Positions 5,954 through 13,621 of a stretch of DNA of 15,823 nucleotides are shown here, piece by piece (within the stretch, counting starts at the first letter, position 1; each line of letters opens with the position of its first letter). Location: NCBI GenBank assembly GCA_947461325.1, contig CANHLD010000026.1, positions 1 to 15,823 of the forward strand, written 5' to 3'. The DNA is from Comamonadaceae bacterium. Its GTDB lineage: Bacteria; Pseudomonadota; Gammaproteobacteria; Burkholderiales; Burkholderiaceae_C. A program made the translations under genes and the position numbers. A model generated the notes under the pieces. That model was given only the letters and a program-made list of their open reading frames with translations. It was not told where the DNA came from and searched no databases.

Positions 5954-8530
5954 GAAGTCACCCGTATTCGCGCATTGCGCGGCCCCAACCTGTGGACCCG
6001 CCATACCGCTATCGAAGCCATGGTGCGTTGCGCACCTGGCCTTGAAAGCGACCTGAGCGCCGACCAGCAAGCTTTTGAAAAACGCCTGCGCCATATGTTC
6101 CCAGGCTTAGGCCGTTTGCAACCCGGCGAGCGCGACGCGCACTTGAGCATGGCGCATGCGCTCGAAGCTGTGGCGCTGCACTTACAAATTCAAGCCGGTT
6201 GTCCGGTCACTTTCAGCCGCACCACAGCCACGCCCGAAGAAGGTTTGTTTCAAGTGGTGGTCGAATACACGGTCGAGCAAGTCGGCAAACTCGCCATGCA
6301 ACTCGGCGAGCAACTCTGTCTGGCAGCTTTCGATGCCAAGCAGTTTGATGTGGACAAGGCTTTGCATGAATTGCAAGAGTTGGATGAAGACATTCGTCTT
6401 GGCCCTTCCACCGGCGCCATCGTCGATGCAGCATTAGCTCGCGGCATCCCTTATCGCAGGTTGTCAGATGCCAGTCTGGTGCAGTTCGGTTGGGGCAGCA
6501 AACAGCGCCGCATACAAGCCGCAGAAACAGATGCCAGCAGCGCCATCGCCGAGTCCATTGCGCAAGACAAAGAACTCAGTAAAAAATTGTTGCAGGCCGC
6601 AGGCGTGCCAGTACCGCTCGGACGTCCTGTCAATAGTGCAGAGGACGCTTGGGTAGCCGCTCAAGAAATCGGTTTGCCTGTGGTGATCAAGCCACGCGAC
6701 GGCAACCAAGGCAAAGGTGTGGTGGTCAACATCCGCACCCGCGAAGAAGTCATGGCGGCGTTCAACAACGCGCTCGAATACCGTGACGACATCATGGTCG
6801 AGAGTTTTTTACCGGGCAGCGATTACCGCTTGCTGGTGGTCGGTGACCGCATGGTTGCCGCCGCACGCCGTGAACCGCCGTTGGTGGTGGGCGACGGCAC
6901 ATCTTCCGTGCGCCAACTGGTTGAGAAAGTCAATTCAGACCCGCGCCGTGGCGACGGTCACGCCACATCTCTTACCAAAATCCGTTTCGATGAGATCGCA
7001 CTCGCACGATTGAAAGAACAAGGCTATGACGCAGACAGCGTGCCGACCAAAGGCTCGCGCGTCGTGCTGCGCAACAACGCCAATTTGTCCACCGGCGGCA
7101 CTGCCACCGACGTGACCGACGACGTGCACCCAGAGGTTGCTGCACGTGCGGTCATGGCCGCGCAAATGGTCGGGCTCGATGTGTGCGGTGTGGATGTAGT
7201 GTGCGAATCGGTCATCAAACCTCTGGAAGAACAAAACGGCGGCATCGTTGAGGTGAACGCCGCGCCGGGTTTGCGCATGCATTTGCAACCGTCTTTCGGC
7301 AAAGGCCGTGACGTGGGCAGCGCCATCATCGACACCATGTTTGCCAATGGACAAGACGGTCGCATTCCGCTGATTGCCGTCACCGGCACCAACGGCAAAA
7401 CCACCACGGTGCGTTTGTGCGCGCACCTGTTGCGCACCAGCGGTTTGCGCACCGGCATGACCAACACCGACGGCGTGTATGTCAACGGTTTGCAACTCGA
7501 CACCGGCGACTGCAGCGGCCCGCGCAGCGCACGCAGCGTACTCATGCACCCGGACGTGGACGCAGCGGTGCTGGAGACCGCGCGCGGCGGCATGTTGCGC
7601 GAAGGGCTGGCGTTTGACCGCTGCCAAGTGGCGGTGGTGACAAATATAGGTGCAGGCGATCACTTGGGGCTGAACTACATCAGTACCGTGGAGGACCTGG
7701 CCGTGCTCAAGCGGGTCATCGTGCAAAACGTCGCGCCCAACGGCATGGCGGTGTTGAACGCCACCGACCCCATGGTCGCTGCCATGGCGCCCAACTGCCC
7801 TGGACAAGTCACGTTTTTTGCGGTCGACCCGCACCACCCGGTGCTGGCCACGCACCGCGCCCAAGGCAAGCGTGTACTGTATGTGCAAGACGGTCACATC
7901 GTGGCGCAAGAAGGCTCTCAACAAATCCGCATCTCCTTGCAAGAAGTCCCATTGACGCAAAACGGCGCCATCGGCTTTCAAGTGGAAAACGCCATGGCGT
8001 CTATCGGTGCAGCTTGGGCGGTCAATCTGTCATGGGCGTTTATTTGTCAGGGCTTGTCCACATTTGTAAGCGATGCACAAGGTGTTCCGGGTCGCTTCAA
8101 TATGTTCAGCTACAAGGGCGCAACCATCATTGCCGATTACGGCCATAACCCGGACGCGATCAAAGCGCTGGTGCAAGCAGTCACCAACCTGCCCGCCAAA
8201 CTACGCAGCGTGGTCATCAGCGGCGCAGGTGACCGGCGCGATGAAGACATTCGCGAACAAACCCGCATCATCGGCGATGCGTTTGAGCGCGTGGTGTTGT
8301 TCGAAGATGCATGTCAACGCGGACGTGCCGACGGCGAAGTCATCGCCCTGCTTCGTCAAGGCTTGAAAGATGCCACATTGACCCGCGACATTACGGAAAT
8401 CCAAGGCGAGTTCATCGCTATCGACTATGCGCTTGAAAAATTAAATCCCGATGATTTGTGTTTGATATTGATTGACCAAGTGGAAGAAGCACTGGCGCAT
8501 ATCAGCAAGCGGGTGGCAGAACAATCGTAA
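5951..8530 (+). CDS. cphA: Cyanophycin synthetase
   Basis: An 859-residue cytoplasmic enzyme making cyanophycin granule polymer (poly-Asp with Arg on the side chains) from Asp, Arg and ATP. Domains in order: N-domain (1-160), ATP-grasp (about 200-470) and Mur-ligase-like (about 475-859). ATP-grasp motifs include KPRDGNQGKG, the NLSTGG loop (378-383) and probable Mg ligands D415, E434 and N436; in studied CphA1 enzymes this half adds Asp to the backbone. The Mur half, which adds Arg, has an intact P-loop GTNGKTTT (479-486, K483), E542 in LETARGG, D570-H571 in GAGDHLG and the C-terminal DYGHNP (729-734). Length is normal for CphA1. The N-domain is unusual: the HxxEH motif of CphA' is here H69-A-L-E72-A73, with the second His lost and H77 where CphA' has E90. 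Translation is probably coupled to cphA'. Confidence 0.95.
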   Translation: MEVTRIRALRGPNLWTRHTAIEAMVRCAPGLESDLSADQQAFEKRLRHMFPGLGRLQPGERDAHLSMAHALEAVALHLQIQAGCPVTFSRTTATPEEGLFQVVVEYTVEQVGKLAMQLGEQLCLAAFDAKQFDVDKALHELQELDEDIRLGPSTGAIVDAALARGIPYRRLSDASLVQFGWGSKQRRIQAAETDASSAIAESIAQDKELSKKLLQAAGVPVPLGRPVNSAEDAWVAAQEIGLPVVIKPRDGNQGKGVVVNIRTREEVMAAFNNALEYRDDIMVESFLPGSDYRLLVVGDRMVAAARREPPLVVGDGTSSVRQLVEKVNSDPRRGDGHATSLTKIRFDEIALARLKEQGYDADSVPTKGSRVVLRNNANLSTGGTATDVTDDVHPEVAARAVMAAQMVGLDVCGVDVVCESVIKPLEEQNGGIVEVNAAPGLRMHLQPSFGKGRDVGSAIIDTMFANGQDGRIPLIAVTGTNGKTTTVRLCAHLLRTSGLRTGMTNTDGVYVNGLQLDTGDCSGPRSARSVLMHPDVDAAVLETARGGMLREGLAFDRCQVAVVTNIGAGDHLGLNYISTVEDLAVLKRVIVQNVAPNGMAVLNATDPMVAAMAPNCPGQVTFFAVDPHHPVLATHRAQGKRVLYVQDGHIVAQEGSQQIRISLQEVPLTQNGAIGFQVENAMASIGAAWAVNLSWAFICQGLSTFVSDAQGVPGRFNMFSYKGATIIADYGHNPDAIKALVQAVTNLPAKLRSVVISGAGDRRDEDIREQTRIIGDAFERVVLFEDACQRGRADGEVIALLRQGLKDATLTRDITEIQGEFIAIDYALEKLNPDDLCLILIDQVEEALAHISKRVAEQS

Positions 8531-8559
8531 CAACTTCGCTTTCCTTTGACGTTCTCTGC

Positions 8560-8575
8560 ACTTACATATGTAAGT
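8560..8575. repeat. 16-bp perfect palindrome downstream of cphA
   Basis: ACTTACATATGTAAGT is its own reverse complement over all 16 bases and begins 30 bp after the cphA stop. It has no loop and no T-tail, so it is not a terminator hairpin. The form TTACATATGTAA resembles operators of dimeric helix-turn-helix repressors such as the TetR or GntR families, but no such gene lies in the window. It is 275 bp upstream of the TRAP gene start, far for a simple operator. Confidence 0.45.
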
Positions 8576-8599
8576 TGATTGGCATGCTGCGGGTCAAAA

Positions 8600-8612
8600 T
8601 ACCAAAATGGTA
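8600..8612. repeat. Short inverted repeat TACCA-AAA-TGGTA
   Basis: TACCA (8600-8604) and TGGTA (8608-8612) are inverted copies around three A bases, 25 bp past the 16-bp palindrome. It may be a small hairpin in the 3' end of the cphA transcript or part of a protein site. Five-base arms are weak evidence. Confidence 0.25.
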
Positions 8613-8754
8613 CAAAGTTGCACTTGGAATTGTTTGAAGTGTGTTGTTTGCGACGACATGGCGGCCCACAAACTCCATGGATGCAAATAGTCTTGTTTCA
8701 GATGAGACTTCAGCGACTTCGATGAGTTCAGTATGGGTGTGTTTGATTTTTTGA

Positions 8755-8786
8755 AAACTCGCAGGCCTTGCTGCATCGGCGAGTTT
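8755..8786. repeat. Inverted repeat with 8-bp arms before the TRAP gene
   Basis: AAACTCGC (8755-8762) and GCGAGTTT (8779-8786) pair exactly around a 16-base loop. It ends 63 bp before the ATG at 8850 and overlaps the possible -35 box at 8785-8790, so it could be an operator or a hairpin in a leader from an upstream start. No T-run follows on the plus strand, which argues against a terminator. Confidence 0.35.
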
Positions 8787-8834
8787 GCTGTCAAGAAAAA
8801 CCAGTACTAAAAATTCAATTACAGTCAGTCACAC

Positions 8835-8852
8835 AAGGAGACAAAAACAATG
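8835..8852 (+). promoter_or_regulatory. Strong ribosome binding site for the TRAP binding-protein gene
   Basis: AAGGAG (8835-8840) is followed by nine bases and ATG 8850. This near-consensus site places the start directly before the twin-arginine signal peptide. Confidence 0.85.
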
Positions 8853-9941
8853 CAACGCAGAAACTTTCTCACTCGAAGCGCGATCGGCGCGACGGGTGCC
8901 GCCGCCCTCGCCGCCCCTGCCATCGCGCAATCCTCACGGCCTGAAATACGCTGGCGGCTGGCTTCAAGCTACCCAAAATCGCTGGACACAATTTATGGCG
9001 CGGTCGACATGATGTGTAAGCGTGTGGGCGAATTGACAGACGGGAAATTCAAAATCAGTTTGCATGCCTCCGGTGAATTGCTGCCCGCGTTGCAAGTCTT
9101 GGACGGGGTGCAAAACGGCACCATCGAAGCAGGACACAGCGCTAGTTATTTCTATATCGGCAAGGACCCGGCCTTCGGTTTCGGCACCGCGATTCCGTTT
9201 GGCATGGGAACGCGTGCGCAAAACGCATGGATGTATGTGGGCGGCGGCATTGAATTGCTGAACGAGTTTTATGCCAACTACGGCGTGATTGCCATGCCCG
9301 TGGGTAACACCGGCGCGCAAATGGCCGGCTGGTACCGCAAGGAAATGAAAACTGTGGCTGACTTCAACGGCTTGAAGATGCGCGTGGGAGGATTGGCCGG
9401 CAAAGTGTTGTCCAAAATAGGCGTGGTCGCGCAACAGTTACCCCCCGGCGATTTGTACCCTGCATTGGAAAAAGGCGTGATCGATGCCGCCGAATTTGTC
9501 GGTCCTGCAGATGACGAACACCTGAGCCTGCACAAAGTGGCGAAATACTATTACTACCCCGGATGGTGGGAAGGTTCGGCCACGCTGTCGTTGTTCGTCA
9601 ACCAAAAAGCATTTAATGCATTGCCGGCCGAATACAAAGCGGTGTTGAAAATTGCGGCGGCAGAAGCCAACCAATGGTCAACCGCGAAATACGACGTGAC
9701 AAACCCCGCCGCCTTGCGCCGACTCATCAGCAATGGCGCACAACTCAAACGCTTTTCGCCGGATATATTGCAAGCTTGCTTCAAAGCCAATCAGCAATTC
9801 ATGACCGAGATGATCGACACCAGCCCAGCGTTCAAAAAAATACATGCGCCGTGGTCCAAGTTCCGCGATGAGTATGTCTTGTGGTCGCAGTTCTGTGAAA
9901 TGCCGTTTGACAGCTTGATGGCGACAGGCAGGAAAAGCTGA
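8850..9941 (+). CDS. TRAP transporter substrate-binding protein, TakP/DctP family, Tat-exported
   Basis: A 363-residue periplasmic binding protein. The N-terminus MQRRNFLTRS is a twin-arginine motif followed by an Ala-rich hydrophobic stretch and a likely cleavage after AIA (about residue 26), so it should be exported folded by the Tat system. The body is that of a DctP-type protein: GNTGAQMAGW (152-161), LKMRVGG (175-181, with R178 the expected carboxylate-binding Arg) and PPGDLYPALEKGVIDAAEFVGPADD (198-222). This matches the TakP (alpha-keto acid) subgroup most closely, although where I recall Trp after the conserved Glu (AAEW) this protein has Phe216. It probably binds a small carboxylate. 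No DctQ/DctM membrane genes adjoin it, so it must work with a transporter encoded elsewhere. A strong terminator follows. Confidence 0.92.
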   Translation: MQRRNFLTRSAIGATGAAALAAPAIAQSSRPEIRWRLASSYPKSLDTIYGAVDMMCKRVGELTDGKFKISLHASGELLPALQVLDGVQNGTIEAGHSASYFYIGKDPAFGFGTAIPFGMGTRAQNAWMYVGGGIELLNEFYANYGVIAMPVGNTGAQMAGWYRKEMKTVADFNGLKMRVGGLAGKVLSKIGVVAQQLPPGDLYPALEKGVIDAAEFVGPADDEHLSLHKVAKYYYYPGWWEGSATLSLFVNQKAFNALPAEYKAVLKIAAAEANQWSTAKYDVTNPAALRRLISNGAQLKRFSPDILQACFKANQQFMTEMIDTSPAFKKIHAPWSKFRDEYVLWSQFCEMPFDSLMATGRKS

Positions 9942-9957
9942 TTCTTTTTGTGTCAAT

Positions 9958-9989
9958 AAAAAAAGCCAACCCACAGAGGTTGGCTTTTT
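9958..9989. terminator. Bidirectional intrinsic terminator
   Basis: GCCAACC (9965-9971) and GGTTGGC (9978-9984) form a 7-bp GC-rich stem with a 6-base loop. It is flanked by A7 (9958-9964) on the left and T5 (9985-9989) on the right, so A-T pairs lengthen the stem to 12 bp. It can end transcription of the TRAP gene (+, stop 16 bp before) and of the convergent cupin gene (-, stop 27 bp beyond). Confidence 0.93.
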
Positions 9990-10016
9990 GCTTCAGGCAC
10001 AGTGAAGTGCGGGGAC

Positions 10017-10406
10017 TTATTTGAAAGGCGTGGCCAGAGGCTTGCCGACTTCGACAAGGTAAGTGGTCAGCAACTTGGTCACCACAGTGCCCGTGTTGGT
10101 GGCTGCATGCACCACGCCCTCAGCCACTGAGAACGCTTCACCGGCTTTGTAAGTGCGGGTCGGTTGGCCATCCACTTTGACTTCGAGTTGACCTTCAATG
10201 ACATAGGCCATTTCAAGACCGGGGTGTGTGTGCTTGGCGCCTTCAATACCGGGCTCGATTTCAACCCGGGCTTGAATAGCGATGCGCCCGGGCACGTTGA
10301 ATTCTTGCGTCTGCAAAGGAAAGCGGGTGATGCCTGATTGCTGGGCAAATAATGGGGTGGAGCCCAAAATTAACAGGGAGACTAACAAAAGTTGTTTGGT
10401 TTTCAT
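10017..10406 (-). CDS. Small secreted cupin-domain protein
   Basis: 129 residues from the ATG at 10406. Residues 1-21 (MKTKQLLLVSLLILGSTPLFA) are a typical Sec signal peptide, with probable cleavage before QQSG, so the protein is periplasmic or secreted. The mature part is one cupin barrel. Motif 1 is H59-T-H61-PGLE65-MAYVIEG and motif 2 is GEAFSVAEGVVH100AATN, giving the usual three-His/one-Glu metal site, though the Pro common in motif 2 is Ala here. Single-domain cupins bind metals and do varied chemistry or none, so the substrate cannot be told. A TTG at 10412 would add two residues; the ATG is preferred because AAGAGG lies 8 bases before it. The gene appears to be monocistronic, ending at the shared terminator. 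Confidence 0.88.
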   Translation of the reverse strand: MKTKQLLLVSLLILGSTPLFAQQSGITRFPLQTQEFNVPGRIAIQARVEIEPGIEGAKHTHPGLEMAYVIEGQLEVKVDGQPTRTYKAGEAFSVAEGVVHAATNTGTVVTKLLTTYLVEVGKPLATPFK

Positions 10407-10414
10407 CGGCAATA

Positions 10415-10467
10415 CCTCTTATTGTTGAATAGTGAATAAAACGCTATTGTGGTGTCTTTCAAACACC
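10415..10467 (-). promoter_or_regulatory. Cupin gene ribosome binding site, weak promoter and inverted repeat
   Basis: On the minus strand AAGAGG (10415-10420) is a good ribosome binding site 8 bases from ATG 10406. Further upstream, TTGAAA (10457-10462) and TATTCA (10433-10438) are 18 bp apart and could be -35 and -10 boxes, the latter poor. The -35 box lies inside an imperfect inverted repeat (10451-10467, arms GGTGT/ACACC), which might be an operator. The ribosome binding site is convincing; the rest is tentative. Confidence 0.35.
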
Positions 10468-10626
10468 TGACTTCATAGGGTTTTCAGTAGATTTAGCCAG
10501 TCAATTTCAAAAAACCATGTCATTCACAGCCCAGGTTTCAATGGCTTGCGGTCCGCATCACGTCTGAAGTGGCCAAGATCAGCCGAAATCTTTTTCGTGG
10601 CGTGACAAAGGAGCACACCCACCCTG

Positions 10627-13077
10627 TCAGCCTCCCCCGAACCTCCAATACCGCTTATCCAACTCCCTCTGACAAACCACCTCCTCGGGCTGATCGCTGC
10701 GCCAATGCATAGCCCCGCACTTCGGTGAATCCAGCATGCGTACGCCGCGCGCTGCATAGCGTTGCACCACCACGGGCGCAGGGTGGCCGTAACGGTTGCG
10801 GTAACCGTGTTGCAGCAGCGCCCAGCGCGGTTGCACCGCATCAATAAAGCCAACGGTCGAAGAAGTTTTGCTGCCGTGGTGCGGCACCAGCAACAGATCG
10901 GCTTTCAAATCCTTGCCCAAGCGCTGTACCAAGGCGTTTTCTTGCATGGCTTCAATATCTGCGGTCAGCAACACTGTTTGCGCTTGCGCGCGGATGCGCA
11001 ATACACAACTGCGATTGTTAGGGCTCATGGTTTTGTCATAGTCAGTCTCCAGCGGGTGAATGAAATCGAATTGCACGCCGTCCCATTCCCATGCTTGCCC
11101 TGCAGCACAACGTTGCAACGGCAAATGCTGCGACAGCCAATGCGCGTAGGTGATGGAGGACCAAAGCTGTGTTTGTTTGTGTTGTTTGTATACAGACAAA
11201 GCGCCGCCGGTGTGGTCGCTGTCTTGGTGGCTGAGCACCAAAGCGTCTATGTGTTCATCCATGGTTTGTAACACCGGCAACAGCACGCGTTGTCCGGCAT
11301 CGCTGTCCACGCCAAAACGCGGTCCGGTGTCAAACAACAAACTGTGTTGCGCGGTGCGCACCAGCACCGCGTTGCCCTGCCCTATGTCGGCAAACAAGAG
11401 TTGCGCCACACCAAGCGGGGGACGTTGTGCCTGCCAAAAAAACATAGGCATCACCAAGGCCGCTCCTGAGATGCGTCGCCACAGTTGGCGTTGACTGATG
11501 AACAAGGCGCCGCCAGCCATACCGATCAGCGCCAACCACCACGGCGGTGCAGCGGTTTGCCACACAGCCCAAGGTAAGTGGGGCAAGGGCTCGAGTGTGG
11601 CCATCAACAATTGCAAACTCTGGCTGCACAACAGCCAAAGCGGTGACCACAGCACACCGGCAAACGCCAGCGGTGTCACTACAAATGTGACCCAAGGAAT
11701 AGCGTACAAATTCACCAGTAAACCGACAACGCTCACCTGTTGAAACAACAACAGCGTGAGCGGCGCCAACCCTAGCGTGATGAAACTTTGTTCACGCAAC
11801 AAGTGGCGCAATGCATTCAATAACTTTTTCCACCACGCTTGATGATCCTCTGGCGATGTACGCAATGGCGATGCAGGCGCAGGCATGAGGAACAACATGC
11901 CCACCGCCACAAAGCTCAACCAAAACCCGGCCTGCAACAAGGCCCACGGGTCCCACACACACACGACCACAGCAGCCAGCAGCCATTGCTCAAGCAATGG
12001 CCAACGCATGGCGTTCACCCGTAACCAACACGCTGCCATCAACATGACGACGGTGCGCTGCGCAGGCACGCCCCAACCACTGAACACCGCGTAAGCAAAA
12101 GCAAACAAAACACCACCCGACAAGGCAGCCAGCGGCGCCGGATACACCAAGCACCATGACCTGCCCCAGATATCGCTATATCGCCAGATGCGAGAGATCA
12201 ACCAACGCGCGACCCATGCCCACAAGGTGATGTGCAAGCCCGAAATACTCATGAGGTGGGCGATGCCGGTGATGCGAAACACGTCCCAGTCGCGTTGACT
12301 GATAGCGGCCTGGTCACCCAGCAGCAATGCCGCGGTTTGCCCGCTGAAGCGCGGCTCTTTCAAGGATTGCACAATCGATGTTCGCGTGTGCTGCCGCCAT
12401 TGTTCGATGGGAAATTGCCAAGTGCTTTGCAAGCGTTTCAAGCTGCCCGCGCCTGTGCCCTCGCGCACATGGGCAGTGGCATGAACGCCCTGCTCCCACA
12501 ACCACAGCTCGGCATCGAATCCGCCGGGGTTGACCAAACCACGCGGCCGTTTCAAACGCAATGGCAATTGCCATCGGTCCCCCGCTTTGATATCGGGTAA
12601 TGCGCGGGGTTCGCCGTCGAAATTGCTGGTGTACCAACCGGCTTGCAAAGCTTTGGGAATATCAACCGGGTGTTGGTTATCGATTCGCTGAGCATGCTCC
12701 ACTTGAAATCCAAAACGCACGCCGTCGCTGTGCCACTGCGGCATGCTGGAGACCACCCCAGTCACTTGTAAATCCAAACCTTCCAGCGCCGGGTCAAGTG
12801 CGTCCTTCGAAAACCACACGGCGCGCATGCCTGTGAGAGCAAAAGATAAACTGATGCCAACACACAAAGCCGTGCACACACGCCAGCACACCGTTGAATG
12901 GACATATTTGACTGGTTTGCGCAGCGCGATCCATAGCCACCACCAAGCTGTAAGGCAACCCACAGCAGCCAACAGCGCATAAGCCGTGAGCTCCCAAAGA
13001 ACGGGTTGAAACAATTGCAGTGCCGTGCCGGTCAACCAGGCGAGCAACCAGGGCGCAGGCCCGCTGAGGTAAAGCAA
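10627..13077 (-). CDS. comEC: ComEC/Rec2 DNA-uptake channel protein
   Basis: An 816-residue inner-membrane protein that carries single-stranded DNA into the cytoplasm during natural transformation. The N-terminus has hydrophobic helices, then a soluble DUF4131/OB-like part with AGDRWQLPLRLKRPRGLVNPGGFD. Next is the multi-helix Competence domain beginning around GIAHLMSISGLHITL. Last is a C-terminal metallo-beta-lactamase-like domain with DIGQGNAVLV, LLFDTGP, the metal motif SH617QDSDH622TGG and LLVPHHGSKTSS, so the putative nuclease site is intact. Length is normal for proteobacteria. The start appears to be TTG at 13077: AAAGGA lies five bases before it, and the next Met is about 80 residues in, after the first helices. 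It is the last gene of a probable minus-strand operon, 51 bp after the adhesin-E-like gene. Confidence 0.94.
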   Translation of the reverse strand: MLYLSGPAPWLLAWLTGTALQLFQPVLWELTAYALLAAVGCLTAWWWLWIALRKPVKYVHSTVCWRVCTALCVGISLSFALTGMRAVWFSKDALDPALEGLDLQVTGVVSSMPQWHSDGVRFGFQVEHAQRIDNQHPVDIPKALQAGWYTSNFDGEPRALPDIKAGDRWQLPLRLKRPRGLVNPGGFDAELWLWEQGVHATAHVREGTGAGSLKRLQSTWQFPIEQWRQHTRTSIVQSLKEPRFSGQTAALLLGDQAAISQRDWDVFRITGIAHLMSISGLHITLWAWVARWLISRIWRYSDIWGRSWCLVYPAPLAALSGGVLFAFAYAVFSGWGVPAQRTVVMLMAACWLRVNAMRWPLLEQWLLAAVVVCVWDPWALLQAGFWLSFVAVGMLFLMPAPASPLRTSPEDHQAWWKKLLNALRHLLREQSFITLGLAPLTLLLFQQVSVVGLLVNLYAIPWVTFVVTPLAFAGVLWSPLWLLCSQSLQLLMATLEPLPHLPWAVWQTAAPPWWLALIGMAGGALFISQRQLWRRISGAALVMPMFFWQAQRPPLGVAQLLFADIGQGNAVLVRTAQHSLLFDTGPRFGVDSDAGQRVLLPVLQTMDEHIDALVLSHQDSDHTGGALSVYKQHKQTQLWSSITYAHWLSQHLPLQRCAAGQAWEWDGVQFDFIHPLETDYDKTMSPNNRSCVLRIRAQAQTVLLTADIEAMQENALVQRLGKDLKADLLLVPHHGSKTSSTVGFIDAVQPRWALLQHGYRNRYGHPAPVVVQRYAARGVRMLDSPKCGAMHWRSDQPEEVVCQRELDKRYWRFGGG

Positions 13078-13082
13078 GCGTG

Positions 13083-13121
13083 TCCTTTCTCACCGGGCGA
13101 TATAGCGCCCGGCAGAAAGAA
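13083..13121 (-). promoter_or_regulatory. Hairpin next to the comEC ribosome binding site
   Basis: On the minus strand, CCGGGCG and CGCCCGG pair exactly over 7 bp around a 6-base loop (13093-13112). Outside this, TTTCT and AGAAA can extend the stem past a small bulge. The AGAAA belongs to the purine tract AGAAAGGA (13083-13090) that serves as comEC ribosome binding site. No T-run follows on either strand. The position suggests control of translation or mRNA stability rather than termination. Confidence 0.5.
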
Positions 13122-13128
13122 ACTGTAT

Positions 13129-13572
13129 TTAGGAACCGGCGGTTTCGGTGCTAGTGCAAATCTGTTTTTTCAACAGTGACAGGTAAGAGCCCGGCCGAAT
13201 CGCTGCATCCCGCGGACGCCAGTCAGCAGACTCATAAAAAGCCACTTCACGACCTTTGCCGTCCGCTTTGGCGTAAAAGCTTTCGGACAATTTGACAAAG
13301 GAATCGGTTTTGCAATTGATGCGCCAGCGCGCTTGCGACGATTGGTACTCTTCGCCGTTAGGTGCTTTGATGCCTTTGGCGGTTGTGTTCGTCATGGTCC
13401 ACGCAATCCGGGTGATGTGTATGGCCCGCACCGAGTCTTTGTCCCAGACATAGGTGATGTCATCGTCTTTCATCAACTCGGCCCATTCAGCCCGCGCTGG
13501 CAACACCATGCTCATACAGGCAAGGCAAAGACAAAGCGATCGACGAATGAAACAAATAGCAGACATGTTCAT
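13129..13572 (-). CDS. Small secreted protein resembling surface-adhesin protein E
   Basis: 147 residues. The N-terminus has RR followed by a hydrophobic, Cys-rich stretch and a probable cleavage after ARA (about residue 28), so export by Sec is likely. The mature part begins EWAELMKDDDITYVWDKDSVR and includes the pattern ...ITRIAWTMTNT...QARWRINCKTDSF. This resembles the surface-adhesin-E-like family of small secreted betaproteobacterial proteins, in which the beginning W..l......yyd..si and a central Cys are common. Two mature Cys residues (NCK and QIC) could form a disulfide. Function is unknown; the adhesin name comes from one relative and should not be taken literally. Two close ATGs (13572 and 13566) are possible starts, both with poor ribosome binding sites. 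It lies 49 bp after the repeat-protein gene and 51 bp before comEC. Confidence 0.72.
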   Translation of the reverse strand: MNMSAICFIRRSLCLCLACMSMVLPARAEWAELMKDDDITYVWDKDSVRAIHITRIAWTMTNTTAKGIKAPNGEEYQSSQARWRINCKTDSFVKLSESFYAKADGKGREVAFYESADWRPRDAAIRPGSYLSLLKKQICTSTETAGS

Positions 13573-13621
13573 GGAATCGGCTTGACGCAGCCAAACTTGA
13601 CGCTCAACCCCGCCGGTTCAT

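Larger units (their letters stand above)
8531..8849. other. 319-bp non-coding region between cphA and the TRAP binding-protein gene
   Basis: No convincing gene is present. The only open frame (minus strand, 8594-8794, 66 codons) starts at TTG without a ribosome binding site and has no recognisable product. The region holds three inverted repeats (8560-8575, 8600-8612 and 8755-8786) and a weak promoter candidate for the downstream gene: TTGCTG 8785-8790, 17 bp, TAAAAA 8808-8813. No hairpin followed by a T-run closes the cphA transcript, so read-through into the TRAP gene is possible. Confidence 0.6.

Noticed and set aside
6935..7981. Minus-strand open frame of 348 codons opposite cphA
   Set aside because: The translation is His/Gln/Val-rich low-sense sequence. 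The plus strand here encodes the conserved ATP-grasp and Mur motifs of CphA.
8755..8786. Inverted repeat considered as a terminator
   Set aside because: No T-run follows on the plus strand; on the minus strand only a short TTTT that is part of the arm follows.
8594..8794. Possible 66-codon minus-strand gene in the gap after cphA
   Set aside because: It starts at TTG with no ribosome binding site, has no recognisable domain and overlaps one of the inverted repeats.
13093..13112. GC-rich hairpin considered as a terminator before comEC
   Set aside because: No T-run follows on either strand, and the gene spacing and strand favour a single operon.
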